This document shows, one piece after another, positions 30,137-39,025 of a DNA stretch of 64,000 nucleotides (position 1 is the stretch's first letter; each line of letters begins with the position of its first letter). Source of the stretch: Herbaspirillum sp. ST 5-3 (GTDB lineage: Bacteria > Pseudomonadota > Gammaproteobacteria > Burkholderiales > Burkholderiaceae_D). Under the pieces are notes generated by a model, which did not search any database, was not told the DNA's origin, and worked only from the letters and a program-made list of their open reading frames with translations. The position numbers and the translations under genes are program-made. Location: assembly GCF_004804275.1 (NCBI RefSeq), contig NZ_STGI01000010.1:1-64000 (forward strand), read 5' to 3'.

Positions 30137-31030
30137 ATGAAATTATCGAAGCTCATCTCCATCCTTATCGCCACCGGCGCAATCGTCGGCACGGCACAAG
30201 CGCAAGACCTGACCGGTACGCTGAAGAAGATCAAGGACACGGGCGCCATTACCGTTGGCTATCGCGAGTCTTCCGTACCGTTTTCCTACCTCGACGACAA
30301 GCAGCAGCCCATCGGTTATGCGATGGACCTGTGCATGAAGATCGTGGATGCGGCGAAGACCGAGCTCAAGATGCCCAACCTGAAAGTGAATCTGCAGCCG
30401 GTTACCTCCAGCAATCGCATTCCCTTGCTGCAAAACGGCACCATCGATCTGGAATGCGGCTCGACCACCAACTCCGTGGCCCGCCAGCAGCAAGTCTCGT
30501 TCGGCCCGACCTATTTCGTCATCAACGTGACGGCCGCGGTCAAGAAGACTTCCAACATCAACTCCCTCGCCGACCTCGCCGGCAAGACCGTCTCCACGAC
30601 TTCCGGCACCACCTCGGTGCCGCTGCTCAAGTCCTATGAGAAGACCAAGCACGCGGAAGTCAAGGAAATCTACGGCAAGGACCACGCCGAATCCTTCCTG
30701 CTGATGGCCGATGACCGTGCGGCTGCCTTCGTCATGGACGACATTCTGCTGGCCGGCCAGATCGCCAATTCGCGCAGCCCGAAAGACTTCAAGATCATCC
30801 CCGAGTCGCTGCGTCAGGAGCCGTACAGCATGATGCTGCGCAAGGACGACCCGCAATTCAAGGCGCTGGTCGACAAGACCATCAGTGGCGTCATGAAGTC
30901 GGGCGAGATCGAGAAGATCTACTTCAAGTGGTTCCAAAGTCCGATCCCGCCGAAGGGCATCAACATCAACTTCCCGATGACCCCGGCTATCCGCGAAGCG
31001 TTCAAGAACCCGAACGACAAGGGCGTTTAA
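30137..31030 (+). CDS. gltI: Glutamate/aspartate ABC transporter binding protein
   Basis: The periplasmic receptor of the GltIJKL importer, 297 residues. The signal peptide MKLSKLISILIATGAIVGTA is followed by QAQDLTGTLKK. The body has VGYRESSVPFSYLDDKQQPIGYAM-type ligand region, LECGSTTNSVARQQQVSFGP and DHAESFLLMADDRAAAFVMDD, as in E. coli GltI. A strong SD (AGGAGG) precedes the ATG. A strong terminator separates it from gltJKL, which would make the receptor more abundant than the channel. Confidence 0.9.
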   Translation: MKLSKLISILIATGAIVGTAQAQDLTGTLKKIKDTGAITVGYRESSVPFSYLDDKQQPIGYAMDLCMKIVDAAKTELKMPNLKVNLQPVTSSNRIPLLQNGTIDLECGSTTNSVARQQQVSFGPTYFVINVTAAVKKTSNINSLADLAGKTVSTTSGTTSVPLLKSYEKTKHAEVKEIYGKDHAESFLLMADDRAAAFVMDDILLAGQIANSRSPKDFKIIPESLRQEPYSMMLRKDDPQFKALVDKTISGVMKSGEIEKIYFKWFQSPIPPKGININFPMTPAIREAFKNPNDKGV

Positions 31031-31050
31031 GCGCGTTGCATGAAATGAAG

Positions 31051-31084
31051 AGCCGGAAGGCGTCCGCGCCATCCGGCTTTTTTT
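31051..31084 (+). terminator. Terminator/attenuator between gltI and gltJ
   Basis: AGCCGGA pairs with TCCGGCT, and inside it GGCG pairs with CGCC, with a TCCG loop; six T residues follow. It sits inside the operon, so partial read-through is expected. Confidence 0.85.
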
Positions 31085-31165
31085 CAGGCAAACAGATATT
31101 TTGGTGACGGGTCCTGCCTATGCGGGCCGGCTCTGTCACATGCCTGAGCAAGCTGGGAGACAAAA

Positions 31166-31891
31166 ATGAATTTGGGAATTTTTTTCGAGCAGGTCCCCGA
31201 CGGTGACGGAACATGGGCTGACATGCTCCTTTCCGGCCTCGGATGGACGCTCGGAACGGCGACGCTCGCCTGGATCATGGCGTTCGTGCTGGGCTCGATC
31301 ATCGGGGTGGCGCGCACCACCGAAAAGCACTGGATGGTCAGGTTGGGTAACGCCTACGTGGAGCTGTTCCGCAACATACCGTTGATTGTGCAGTTTTTCG
31401 TCTGGTACTTTGTCGTGCCGGGACTGATTCCTTCAGTCAAGGCATGGGTGACAACCCTCGATCCGACCAACCATCAGTTCGTGACGGCGGTGGTCTGCCT
31501 CGGCTTTTTCACCTCCTCGCGCATCGCCGAGCAGGTGCGTTCGGGCATCCAGTCCTTGCCGCGCGGTCAGCGCAACGCCGGCTATGCGCTTGGCCTCACG
31601 CAGATCCAGACCTATCGCTACGTGCTGCTGCCGATGGCGTACCGGATCATCATTCCGCCGTTGACCTCGGAAGTGATGAACCTGATCAAGAACACCGCCG
31701 TCGCCTATTCGATCGGCCTGGTGGAACTCTTTTTCCGCACGCGCGAGATGGGTGAAATGACCTTCCGCTATTTCGAGGCATTCGCCGCTGCGACGCTGAT
31801 CTATGTCGTGATCGCGATGACCGCCAACCGGGTCATGGCCTTCATCGAACGCCGGGTTGCGGTTCCCGGCTATATCGCGGGAGGCAAATAA
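31166..31891 (+). CDS. gltJ: Glutamate/aspartate ABC transporter permease
   Basis: An inner-membrane subunit of the importer, 241 residues, with about five transmembrane segments. The HisM-type features are ELFRNIPLIVQFFVWYFVVP and the ATPase-contact loop VRSGIQSLPRGQRNAGYALGLTQ. SD GGGAGA precedes the ATG. Its stop overlaps the gltK start by one base (TAATG), so the two are translationally coupled. Confidence 0.92.
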   Translation: MNLGIFFEQVPDGDGTWADMLLSGLGWTLGTATLAWIMAFVLGSIIGVARTTEKHWMVRLGNAYVELFRNIPLIVQFFVWYFVVPGLIPSVKAWVTTLDPTNHQFVTAVVCLGFFTSSRIAEQVRSGIQSLPRGQRNAGYALGLTQIQTYRYVLLPMAYRIIIPPLTSEVMNLIKNTAVAYSIGLVELFFRTREMGEMTFRYFEAFAAATLIYVVIAMTANRVMAFIERRVAVPGYIAGGK

Positions 31892-32577
31892 TGGGCGATA
31901 TTGATTTTGACGTCGTTGTTCGCACTTGGCCCTACCTGCTGGGCGGCCTGCAGTACACGCTGCAACTGACCGTGATTGCCGCCGTCGGCGGAACGATCTT
32001 CGGCACCTTGCTTGCGATGGCGCGACTGTCGCATTTCAAGCCGCTGGCAATGGGCGCGGCAGGCTATGTCAACCTGATGCGCTCCATCCCGCTGTTGCTC
32101 GTGATCTTCTGGTTTTACTTCCTCGTGCCGGTGGTGCTGCAGGCGATTACCGGGTCAGAGCGACCCATCCAGCTCGGTGCCGACCGCTCGGCCTACATCA
32201 CCTTCATCATGTTCGAGGCGGCGTACTTCTGCGAGATCATGCGGGCAGGCATCCAGAGTATCTCCAAGGGGCAGGTCGGCGCTGCGTACGCACTCGGGCT
32301 GACCTACAGGCAGGCGATGCAACTGGTGATCCTGCCGCAGGCATTCCGCAACATGCTGCCTATCCTCCTGACGCAGACCATCGTGCTGTTCCAGGACGTT
32401 TCGCTGGTGTCCTTGCTCAACGTGACCGACTTCGTCGGCGCCGCCGGCAAGATCGCACAGCGCGACAGCCGCATTGTCGAGATGTACCTGTTTGTCGCCG
32501 TCGTCTATTTCGCGCTCTGCTTCGCGCTGTCATTCATGGTCAAGCGACTGCAGAAACGCATTGCCATCATTCGCTGA
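31891..32577 (+). CDS. gltK: Glutamate/aspartate ABC transporter permease
   Basis: The second membrane subunit, 228 residues, same fold as GltJ: NLMRSIPLLLVIFWFYFLVP and the coupling loop MRAGIQSISKGQVGAAYALGLTYRQ. It lies between gltJ (one-base overlap) and gltL (10 bp gap), so the three form one tight transcription unit. Confidence 0.92.
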   Translation: MGDIDFDVVVRTWPYLLGGLQYTLQLTVIAAVGGTIFGTLLAMARLSHFKPLAMGAAGYVNLMRSIPLLLVIFWFYFLVPVVLQAITGSERPIQLGADRSAYITFIMFEAAYFCEIMRAGIQSISKGQVGAAYALGLTYRQAMQLVILPQAFRNMLPILLTQTIVLFQDVSLVSLLNVTDFVGAAGKIAQRDSRIVEMYLFVAVVYFALCFALSFMVKRLQKRIAIIR

Positions 32578-32587
32578 GGATTAGGAA

Positions 32588-33313
32588 ATGATCGAAATTA
32601 AAAACGTGAGCAAATGGTACGGCAGCTTCCAGGTGCTGACCGATTGCACAACCCATGTCAGCAAGGGCGACGTGATGGTCGTCTGCGGTCCGTCCGGTTC
32701 GGGCAAGTCGACCTTGATCAAGACCGTCAACGGCCTGGAGCCGTTCCAGAAAGGCGAGATCCTGGTCAACGGCGTGTCGGTCGGCGACCCCAAGACAAAC
32801 CTGTCCAAGCTGCGCGCACACATCGGCATGGTGTTCCAGAACTTTGAATTGTTCCCCCATCTGTCGATTCGCCAGAACCTGACGCTCGGCCAGGTCAAGG
32901 TGCTCGGCCGCAGCGAAGAGGAAGCGATGGAGCGCGGCTTGAAGTATCTCGACCGCGTGGGTCTGCTTTCGCAAAAGGACAAGTTCCCCGGGCAGTTATC
33001 AGGCGGCCAGCAGCAACGCGTCGCCATCGCGCGCGCCTTGTCGATGGATCCCATCGCGATGCTGTTCGACGAACCGACCTCCGCACTCGATCCGGAAATG
33101 ATCAATGAAGTGCTGGACGTCATGGTCGGACTGGCGCAGGAAGGCATGACCATGATGGTCGTGACCCACGAAATGGGCTTCGCGAAAAAAGTGGCGAATC
33201 GCGTCGTCTTCATGGACAAAGGCTGCATTGTCGAAGATTGCACCAAGGAAGAATTCTTCGGCTCGCCGCGTTCCGACCGGGCGCGCGATTTCCTCGCAAA
33301 AATCATTCACTGA
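32588..33313 (+). CDS. gltL: Glutamate/aspartate ABC transporter ATPase
   Basis: The ATPase of the importer, 241 residues, standard length for polar amino-acid transporters. Walker A GPSGSGKST (about 36-44), Q-loop VFQNFELFPH, signature LSGGQQQR, Walker B AMLFDEPTSALDPE and H-loop VTHEMGFAKK are all present. SD AGGA precedes the ATG. It is the last gene of the glt operon and is followed by a strong terminator. Confidence 0.93.
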   Translation: MIEIKNVSKWYGSFQVLTDCTTHVSKGDVMVVCGPSGSGKSTLIKTVNGLEPFQKGEILVNGVSVGDPKTNLSKLRAHIGMVFQNFELFPHLSIRQNLTLGQVKVLGRSEEEAMERGLKYLDRVGLLSQKDKFPGQLSGGQQQRVAIARALSMDPIAMLFDEPTSALDPEMINEVLDVMVGLAQEGMTMMVVTHEMGFAKKVANRVVFMDKGCIVEDCTKEEFFGSPRSDRARDFLAKIIH

Positions 33314-33334
33314 CACGGTATTTTTTCCGATTCG

Positions 33335-33370
33335 AACCGCTTCAGCGCAGCGCCTGAAGCGGTTTTTTTA
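33335..33370 (+). terminator. Terminator after gltL
   Basis: AACCGCTTCAG (33335-33345) and CTGAAGCGGTT (33354-33364) form an 11-bp stem, followed by a run of T to 33369. Confidence 0.92.
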
Positions 33371-33439
33371 TGACCCGGCACACCCGGTATCGCCACTTCC
33401 AAACGGGTAAAATAGCGACACTTCAAAGAAAGAGTCGCC

Positions 33440-34498
33440 ATGTCCCGCTCAGCAGCTTCCTCGAATTCCAGCAGCATTACCATCACCCGCCCCGACGATT
33501 GGCACCTGCACCTGCGCGACGGCGCAACCCTTGCCAGTGTATTGCCGCACACCGCGCGGCAGTTCCGCCGCGCGATCGTCATGCCCAACCTGAAGCCGCC
33601 GGTCACCACGACAGCGCAGGCGATTGCCTATCGCGAGCGCATTCTCGCCGCGCTGCCGCAGGGCATGAATTTCGAGCCCCTGATGACGCTTTACCTGACC
33701 GACAATATGCCCGCTGACGAAATCCGTCGCGCCAGAGACAGCGGTTTTGTGCATGCGGTCAAACTGTACCCGGCGGGCGCAACGACCAATTCCGACGCGG
33801 GCGTGACGGCCTTGTCAAAGTGCTACAAGACGCTGGAAGCGATGCAGGAAGTTGGCATGCCCTTGCTGGTCCACGGCGAAGTCACGGATCCCGCGGTTGA
33901 TATCTTCGACCGCGAAGCCGTCTTCATCGACCGCGTGCTGCAACCGTTGCGGCGCGACTTGCCCGCATTGAAAGTCGTGTTCGAGCACATCACGACCAAA
34001 GATGCGGCGCAATTCGTCAACGAAGCCGACGACAGGATTGCAGCGACGATTACTGCCCACCACCTGCTTTACAACCGCAATGAAATCTTCAAGGGCGGCA
34101 TTCGGCCGCATTACTACTGCCTGCCCGTGCTAAAACGTGAAGAACACCGGCTGGCGCTGTTGCGTGCCGCCACCTCCGGCAGCACCAAATTCTTCCTCGG
34201 CACCGACTCCGCACCGCATCCGAAGGGGCTGAAGGAGCATGCCTGCGGCTGCGCCGGCTGCTACACCGCACTGCATGCCATGGAGTTGTACACCCAGGCC
34301 TTTGATCAGGCAGGCGCACTGGACAAGCTCGAAGCATTTGCCAGTTTTAACGGCCCGGGGTTCTATGGACTGCCGCGCAACACCGGCACAATTACACTGC
34401 GGCGCGAAAACTGGCAACTCCCGGCAGAGCTGCCGATGGGTGATACGACAGTGGTGCCGTTGAACGGCGGCGAAACGATTGGCTGGCAGCTCGCCTGA
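33440..34498 (+). CDS. pyrC: Dihydroorotase
   Basis: PyrC cyclises carbamoyl-aspartate to dihydroorotate in pyrimidine synthesis. The 352-residue class-II enzyme shows [10 protein letters not shown] with the zinc histidines, [12 protein letters not shown] with the carbamylated lysine region, [37 protein letters not shown] and GTDSAPHPK with the catalytic aspartate. A TAAAAT -10-like box with GCG lies at about 33409-33414, just upstream. DUF3025 follows in the same direction. Confidence 0.93.
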   Translation: MSRSAASSNSSSITITRPDDWHLHLRDGATLASVLPHTARQFRRAIVMPNLKPPVTTTAQAIAYRERILAALPQGMNFEPLMTLYLTDNMPADEIRRARDSGFVHAVKLYPAGATTNSDAGVTALSKCYKTLEAMQEVGMPLLVHGEVTDPAVDIFDREAVFIDRVLQPLRRDLPALKVVFEHITTKDAAQFVNEADDRIAATITAHHLLYNRNEIFKGGIRPHYYCLPVLKREEHRLALLRAATSGSTKFFLGTDSAPHPKGLKEHACGCAGCYTALHAMELYTQAFDQAGALDKLEAFASFNGPGFYGLPRNTGTITLRRENWQLPAELPMGDTTVVPLNGGETIGWQLA

Positions 34499-34554
34499 GA
34501 CTGTTTCTGCGCGCGCCTCCGGACGACGTGTAGCCACCGCCGATTCTTGAGTCA

Positions 34555-35367
34555 ATGATGAGTGGTGAATTCCTTCGCGAGATCGATTGGACGCGACCAT
34601 GGCTGGCGCCGCTGGCCGCGACTGGCGACTTGCTGGTGCGTGCGACTGATTGGCGCGCCGAGTTGAATGCCTTGGCGGAGGCAAAGGATTTGCGCAATCA
34701 CCGTGGCTTACGCGTCCGGCTCGTTCCTCAGGCCGATTTGCCACCGGATACCGCCTACGAAGCATTCATCAGCCAGACCGGCTGCGTACCGACTCGCGAC
34801 AATCTCCACGATTTTTTCAATGCCTTGGTCTGGCTCAGCTTCCCGCAAATCAAAGTCCGGCTCAACGCGTTGCAAGCCGCGGGAATCGCCGACATGGACG
34901 GTGTGGGGCCGATTCGCGGCAAACTTCGCGATGCGGCAACCATTTTTGACGAAAATGTGGCGCTACTGGTAACGCACGATGTGTTGCTGCTGGAGGATCT
35001 GCGCGCTCACCGCTGGCAAGAGCTGTTCATGTCCAGGCGCAATGCATTCGGCGGCGACTGTGAAGTCTGCTTGTTCGGTCATGCGTTGATGGAGAAGCTC
35101 ATGCACCCATACAAGGCCATCACTGCCCACGCATACCCGGTCATTGTGGAGTCGAGGTATTTCGCGATGCCGTTGTCAGACAAGCATGCATGGCTGGATC
35201 AAACGATATCCCGGAAATTGTCCCATAAGCTGACGACCGCCGACTTTACACCCTTGCCGGTTCTGGGTATTCCCGGGTGGTGCGAGGACCAAGGGGAGGC
35301 GTTCTATGCGGACTCTACAGTGTTCAGACCTGGGCGAGTAGGCCGGGAGGGCCGGGAATCAGTCTGA
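34555..35367 (+). CDS. DUF3025 protein
   Basis: Function unknown. The 270-residue soluble protein matches the DUF3025 pattern: TGCVPTRDNLHDFFNALVWL (about residues 75-95), FDENVALLV, FGHALMEKLMHPYKAITAHA. No signal peptide or membrane segment is visible. It follows pyrC by 56 bp. Two adjacent ATG codons leave the start open by one residue. Confidence 0.8.
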   Translation: MMSGEFLREIDWTRPWLAPLAATGDLLVRATDWRAELNALAEAKDLRNHRGLRVRLVPQADLPPDTAYEAFISQTGCVPTRDNLHDFFNALVWLSFPQIKVRLNALQAAGIADMDGVGPIRGKLRDAATIFDENVALLVTHDVLLLEDLRAHRWQELFMSRRNAFGGDCEVCLFGHALMEKLMHPYKAITAHAYPVIVESRYFAMPLSDKHAWLDQTISRKLSHKLTTADFTPLPVLGIPGWCEDQGEAFYADSTVFRPGRVGREGRESV

Positions 35368-35421
35368 TTCGCTCGTCGGGATAACGTTCTCCACGCGGTC
35401 GATTCCAGTCATCGAAAAAAG

Positions 35422-35445
35422 AAAAGGCACCCGAAGGTGCCTTTT
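35422..35445. terminator. Bidirectional terminator between DUF3025 gene and porin 1
   Basis: AAAAGGCACC and GGTGCCTTTT pair perfectly around CGAA. A- and T-runs on both sides serve both convergent genes. Confidence 0.9.
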
Positions 35446-35488
35446 CAATACTGCATTCAAATCACTACAGGCTTACGCCTGCAAACGA

Positions 35489-36505
35489 TTAGAACTTGTG
35501 GCGAATGCCAACGGCAAATGCGTTGGAGTTGTTGCCAGCGGCAACTGCGTTACCACCGCTCGATGCGTCGCCAACCACGAAGGCTGCGCCGGAATCATTC
35601 TTGATGTGGGCATACGACGTGTAGATGTTGGTGCGCTTCGACAGGGCGTAGGTGTAGCCGAGGGCGTATTGCTTGGCGCCAGCGTTGTTGGCGGTGGAGC
35701 GATCATCCTTGTTGATGAAGGAAGCCAGAACGGTACCAGCACCGATCGGAGCGGAAACGCCAACCATCCAGTCACGGTAGTCAGCGCCAGCGTCGTTCTT
35801 TTCGCTTTCATAGCCGAGGTGAGCAGTTGCAACGCCGAAGTTGTAGGTGCCGCCAACCAGCCACAGCTTGGTGGTGTTGGTGTTGGTAGCGTTGTTGTTG
35901 TTGCTGTAGGCCAGCACTGCGGCGACCGGGCCGTTGGCATACGAACCGGACAGAGCGTAGGTGCGGCTCTTGGACGTGTCGCCGGCAACTTCACCCAAAC
36001 CATACAGACCGCTTGCGCTGAAGCCGCTGAAGTTGTTCGTGGTGTAGTTGATGGAGTTGTTGACGCGGACGTCACCGGATGCGCCGGAGGCCATCAGATT
36101 GGTCGTTGCGCCGGACAGGCCGGTGCCGAACGGATCGATGGAGTCGAGGGCGATAAACAGCGGGTCATATTGGCGACCGAAGCTGACCGAGCCGAAGCCG
36201 CCGCTCAGGCCAACCCATGCCTGGCGACCGAACAGCGCGCCTTGGCGTTGCGTACCGGTGTCCAGGTTGAAGCCGTTTTCCAGTTGGAAGTTTGCCTTCA
36301 GACCGCCACCCAGGTCTTCGGAGCCCTTGAAGCCCAGACGGTTGCCCGACTGTACACCGGTTGCCAGCTTCCAGACGGAACCTGCTGCGCCGTTTTCACG
36401 AGCGATACCTGCGTCGACCAGGCCGTAGACGGTCACGTTCGTTTGTGCAGAAGCAACGCCTGCAAATGCGCCGAATACGGCGAGGGCGAGAAGCGATTTT
36501 TTCAT
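35489..36505 (-). CDS. Gram-negative porin (first of two)
   Basis: A trimeric outer-membrane beta-barrel for small solutes. The 338-residue product has signal peptide MKKSLLALAVFGAFAGVASA, then QTNVTVYGLVDAGIA, the porin constriction-loop region with FGRQAWVGLSGGFGSVSFGRQYDP (split as two strands and loop) and ends in AVGIRHKF with the C-terminal Phe recognised by the Bam complex. It resembles Neisseria/Burkholderia porins. Its leader closely matches that of the second porin gene. The ion preference is not readable. Confidence 0.9.
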   Translation of the reverse strand: MKKSLLALAVFGAFAGVASAQTNVTVYGLVDAGIARENGAAGSVWKLATGVQSGNRLGFKGSEDLGGGLKANFQLENGFNLDTGTQRQGALFGRQAWVGLSGGFGSVSFGRQYDPLFIALDSIDPFGTGLSGATTNLMASGASGDVRVNNSINYTTNNFSGFSASGLYGLGEVAGDTSKSRTYALSGSYANGPVAAVLAYSNNNNATNTNTTKLWLVGGTYNFGVATAHLGYESEKNDAGADYRDWMVGVSAPIGAGTVLASFINKDDRSTANNAGAKQYALGYTYALSKRTNIYTSYAHIKNDSGAAFVVGDASSGGNAVAAGNNSNAFAVGIRHKF

Positions 36506-36830
36506 TGATGAATCCCCAAAAGGTTATCGAGCTGAATTTTTTGTAGTGCTTCGTCTCCGGCAAGGCCACTAGTGGAAACGCCCCTGCCAGAAACTGACTT
36601 CGTAATCAGTAAATCGAGAAGTCCGTGATATTTCATCAAATATCCGGTCGCAGGACAAAGGGATTTTGGCTTTTGCGGGATTCTCAGGGGGAGTTTGTGG
36701 TGCTTTTGCAACGAGGATCGAGCAGAAGATTGGGTCTTTGACAATAAAGTGCACCAAATGTGTGCAATTTTTTTGAAAGAAAGGTTTTGCCGTCAGTAGT
36801 CTTCAATGCGGAGTCGGCTTGCTGAGCCGA
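36506..36830 (-). promoter_or_regulatory. Porin 1 upstream region
   Basis: On the minus strand it contains, going towards the gene, the inverted repeat GATATTT/AAATATC (36627-36644), a CTTCT...GAAGT pair (about 36593-36620) and the palindrome CCACTAGTGG (36566-36575), followed by GCCTT. The same items in the same order precede the second porin gene. They may be operators, a leader hairpin, or both. Confidence 0.5.
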
Positions 36831-36863
36831 CAAAAAAGCGAACTCATCCGGAGATGAGTCCGC
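36831..36863 (-). terminator. Terminator of porin 2
   Basis: On the minus strand AGCGGACTCATC and GATGAGTTCGCT pair (one G-U) around TCCG, then a run of T at 36836-36831. A second hairpin, GTCGGCT/AGCCGAC (36812-36830), follows directly. Confidence 0.88.
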
Positions 36864-36910
36864 TCTTAAATCGCTTCTAGATGGTGGTAGTTACACCACC
36901 ATGAAGAGGC

Positions 36911-37918
36911 TTAGAACAGGTGGTTGATACCAACCGACAGACCGGTTTGACGGGTCTGACCAACGGTAACAGCAGTGCCGCTCAGCTTGGAGTTGTCGAT
37001 GTCGGCGTAGAAGTTCGTACGCTTGGACAGGGCGTAGGTGCCGCCCAGGATGACCAGATTACGACGACCGGTGGTGGTCGCGGTGTCGGTCGTGGTGCGA
37101 TAGTAAGCCAGGCTCAATTGAGCTGCCGGAGTCACGTTGTAGCTGCCGCCGAGCCAGATATCTTTCACTTCGGTCTCGGTCGTCGCGCTCGTGTCTTGAG
37201 TTGCCTTGGCATAGCCGGTCGCAACGCGGAACGGACCTGTCGCATAAGCTGCGCCAACAGTCCAGTTGTCGAAGTCCATGAATGCGGTGCCAACAGCGTT
37301 CTTGCGCTTGGTGTAGGCGCCACCAACGGTTACCGGACCGCCAGCATAGCTTGCGCCGATTGCTTGCGATGCGCCGTTGCTGGTGCTGCCAGCTTGCTCG
37401 CCCAGGGCGTATTCAGCACGTACGGAAACCGGACCGAAGGCGCCAGTGTACTGGATGTCATTGTCCAGACGGGTCAGGCCACCTTGTGCTGCCAACGGGA
37501 CGATGGCGGTGTATTTGTAGTTGAACGGATCGTACAGGCCGATCGTCTTGAAGTTCACGGAGTACTGACGACCGAGGTCGACGGAGCCCCAAGCGCCACC
37601 CAGACCGACGTATGCGGAACGATTGAACAGGCGGTTGGTCGCATTGTCCAATGCGCCGGTGCCGGTGTTGAAGCCGGTTTCCAGGACGAAGTGGGCATTC
37701 AGACCGCCGCCGAGATCTTCAACGCCTTTGAAGCCGATGCGGTTGGAGTTGTATTGGCCGTTCGAGCCCATGGTCAGGCGATTGTCGCCAGCAGCGTTGA
37801 CATTGGTCAGATTGCGAACGCCTGCGTCAAAAGAGCCATAAATAGTCACAGCGGATTGTGCTTGAGCAGCACCTGCAAAGGCACCCAGAACTGCCAGTGC
37901 GAGAAGCGATTTTTTCAT
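36911..37918 (-). CDS. Gram-negative porin (second of two)
   Basis: The 335-residue outer-membrane porin has signal peptide MKKSLLALAVLGAFAGAAQA, nearly identical to that of porin 1, then QSAVTIYGSFDAGVRN. It has GFKGVEDLGGGLNAHFVLETGF, a constriction-loop segment around LGRQYSVNFKTIGLYDPF and ends LSVGINHLF. It is a paralogue of porin 1, but the loops differ, so permeability probably differs. ATG 37918 was chosen for the signal peptide; GGAG lies upstream. Confidence 0.9.
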   Translation of the reverse strand: MKKSLLALAVLGAFAGAAQAQSAVTIYGSFDAGVRNLTNVNAAGDNRLTMGSNGQYNSNRIGFKGVEDLGGGLNAHFVLETGFNTGTGALDNATNRLFNRSAYVGLGGAWGSVDLGRQYSVNFKTIGLYDPFNYKYTAIVPLAAQGGLTRLDNDIQYTGAFGPVSVRAEYALGEQAGSTSNGASQAIGASYAGGPVTVGGAYTKRKNAVGTAFMDFDNWTVGAAYATGPFRVATGYAKATQDTSATTETEVKDIWLGGSYNVTPAAQLSLAYYRTTTDTATTTGRRNLVILGGTYALSKRTNFYADIDNSKLSGTAVTVGQTRQTGLSVGINHLF

Positions 37919-38100
37919 TAATAAATCTCCAAGGGTTGGCGTGCTAAAATTTTTTTGAATTGCCTTGAATTTCATCCAGTAAGGCCACTAGTGGTAACGT
38001 CCCTGCCGGACACTTCTGATCGGTGATCAAGAAGCTAATGGTGATTTCATCAAATATGGCCGGTTTGGGCAAAGAGAATTTGGTTTTCCGGGCAACGGGC
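37919..38100 (-). promoter_or_regulatory. Porin 2 upstream region
   Basis: It contains CCACTAGTGG at 37985-37994, a CTTCTTGATC/GATCAGAAG inverted repeat (about 38012-38035, minus strand) and ATTTGATGAAAT (about 38043-38056), in the same order and nearly the same distances as the porin 1 leader. The rest of the gap to coq7 (38148-38350) is AT-rich with no gene seen. Confidence 0.5.
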
Positions 38101-38101
38101 C

Positions 38102-38147
38102 GGCATTTATGTGGCTTCTTAACAACAGCAATGTTGTTATAAATGCC
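38102..38147. repeat. Compound inverted repeat between porin 2 and coq7
   Basis: Outer arms GGCATTTAT (38102-38110) and ATAAATGCC (38139-38147) enclose inner arms AACAACA (38121-38127) and TGTTGTT (38132-38138). A 10-nt bulge lies on one side only. Function unknown. Confidence 0.6.
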
Positions 38148-38350
38148 TTTCCAGCAATAAATCAGCTTGGTGTCGCCGGAGTTTGTTGTTGTTTTTATAT
38201 CGTTTCGGCGGGTTTTCGGATTGAAGCTGAATTAAATGCGAGGATTTCTTGTCCTTGCCAAAATAAGATTCAGTGCATTTGCGGGAAAATGTGCGAATTC
38301 ATTAATGCAAACCGCGACCCCATTCATGTTTCAGTAGGAGTCCCTTGAGA

Positions 38351-38977
38351 ATGCGAAACGTCGATGAGCTGATTACCGGACTCGATAAAGTGCTGCGCGC
38401 AGTGTCTGGCGTAGTAACTGCATCGCGCCCGAACCCTGCCGCCAAAGTGGTGGAGTCGACAATGGATGACAGGGAGCGCCGCCATAGCGCGGGCTTGATG
38501 CGCGTGAATCACGTCGGAGAGGTATGCGCACAGGCGCTCTATGAGTCGCAGGGCCGATTTTCGGGCAATGTGTCGCTGAGACAGCAATTTGCGCAGGCTG
38601 GACGCGAAGAAGAAGACCATCTCGCCTGGACGTCGCAGCGTTTGCAGGAGCTCGGTTCGCATACCAGTTTGCTCAACCCGTTGTGGTATGCGGGGGCGTA
38701 CGCAATCGGTACCGTGGCCGCGCGAATGGGAGATGCCAACAGCCTGGGCTTTGTTGTCGAGACGGAGCGTCAGGTCGAGGCGCATTTGGCCAGCCATCTG
38801 AATCGTCTGCCGCAGCACGACGAAAAATCGCGTGCAATTGTCGAACAGATGCGCGTCGATGAGATCGCGCATGGCGCGAGCGCGCAGTCGCTTGGTGCCG
38901 CCGAGCTTCCGTTGCCGATTCGCGGCGTGATGCGCGCGATGGCTAAGGTAATGACGGCAACCGCTTACTATATATAG
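38351..38977 (+). CDS. coq7: 2-nonaprenyl-3-methyl-6-methoxy-1,4-benzoquinol hydroxylase (Coq7)
   Basis: Coq7 is the di-iron monooxygenase that adds the C6/C5 hydroxyl late in ubiquinone synthesis; it replaces UbiF in many beta-proteobacteria. The 208-residue protein has the paired carboxylate-bridge motifs: [34 protein letters not shown] and [12 protein letters not shown] at 38336-38340 suits ATG 38351 better than TTG 38345. It is monocistronic, with osmC convergent downstream. Confidence 0.92.
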   Translation: MRNVDELITGLDKVLRAVSGVVTASRPNPAAKVVESTMDDRERRHSAGLMRVNHVGEVCAQALYESQGRFSGNVSLRQQFAQAGREEEDHLAWTSQRLQELGSHTSLLNPLWYAGAYAIGTVAARMGDANSLGFVVETERQVEAHLASHLNRLPQHDEKSRAIVEQMRVDEIAHGASAQSLGAAELPLPIRGVMRAMAKVMTATAYYI

Positions 38978-39025
38978 CTTGGCACTGGGCCGGATGAGCC
39001 GGAGCGCCGGCCCGATCCGTTGGGG

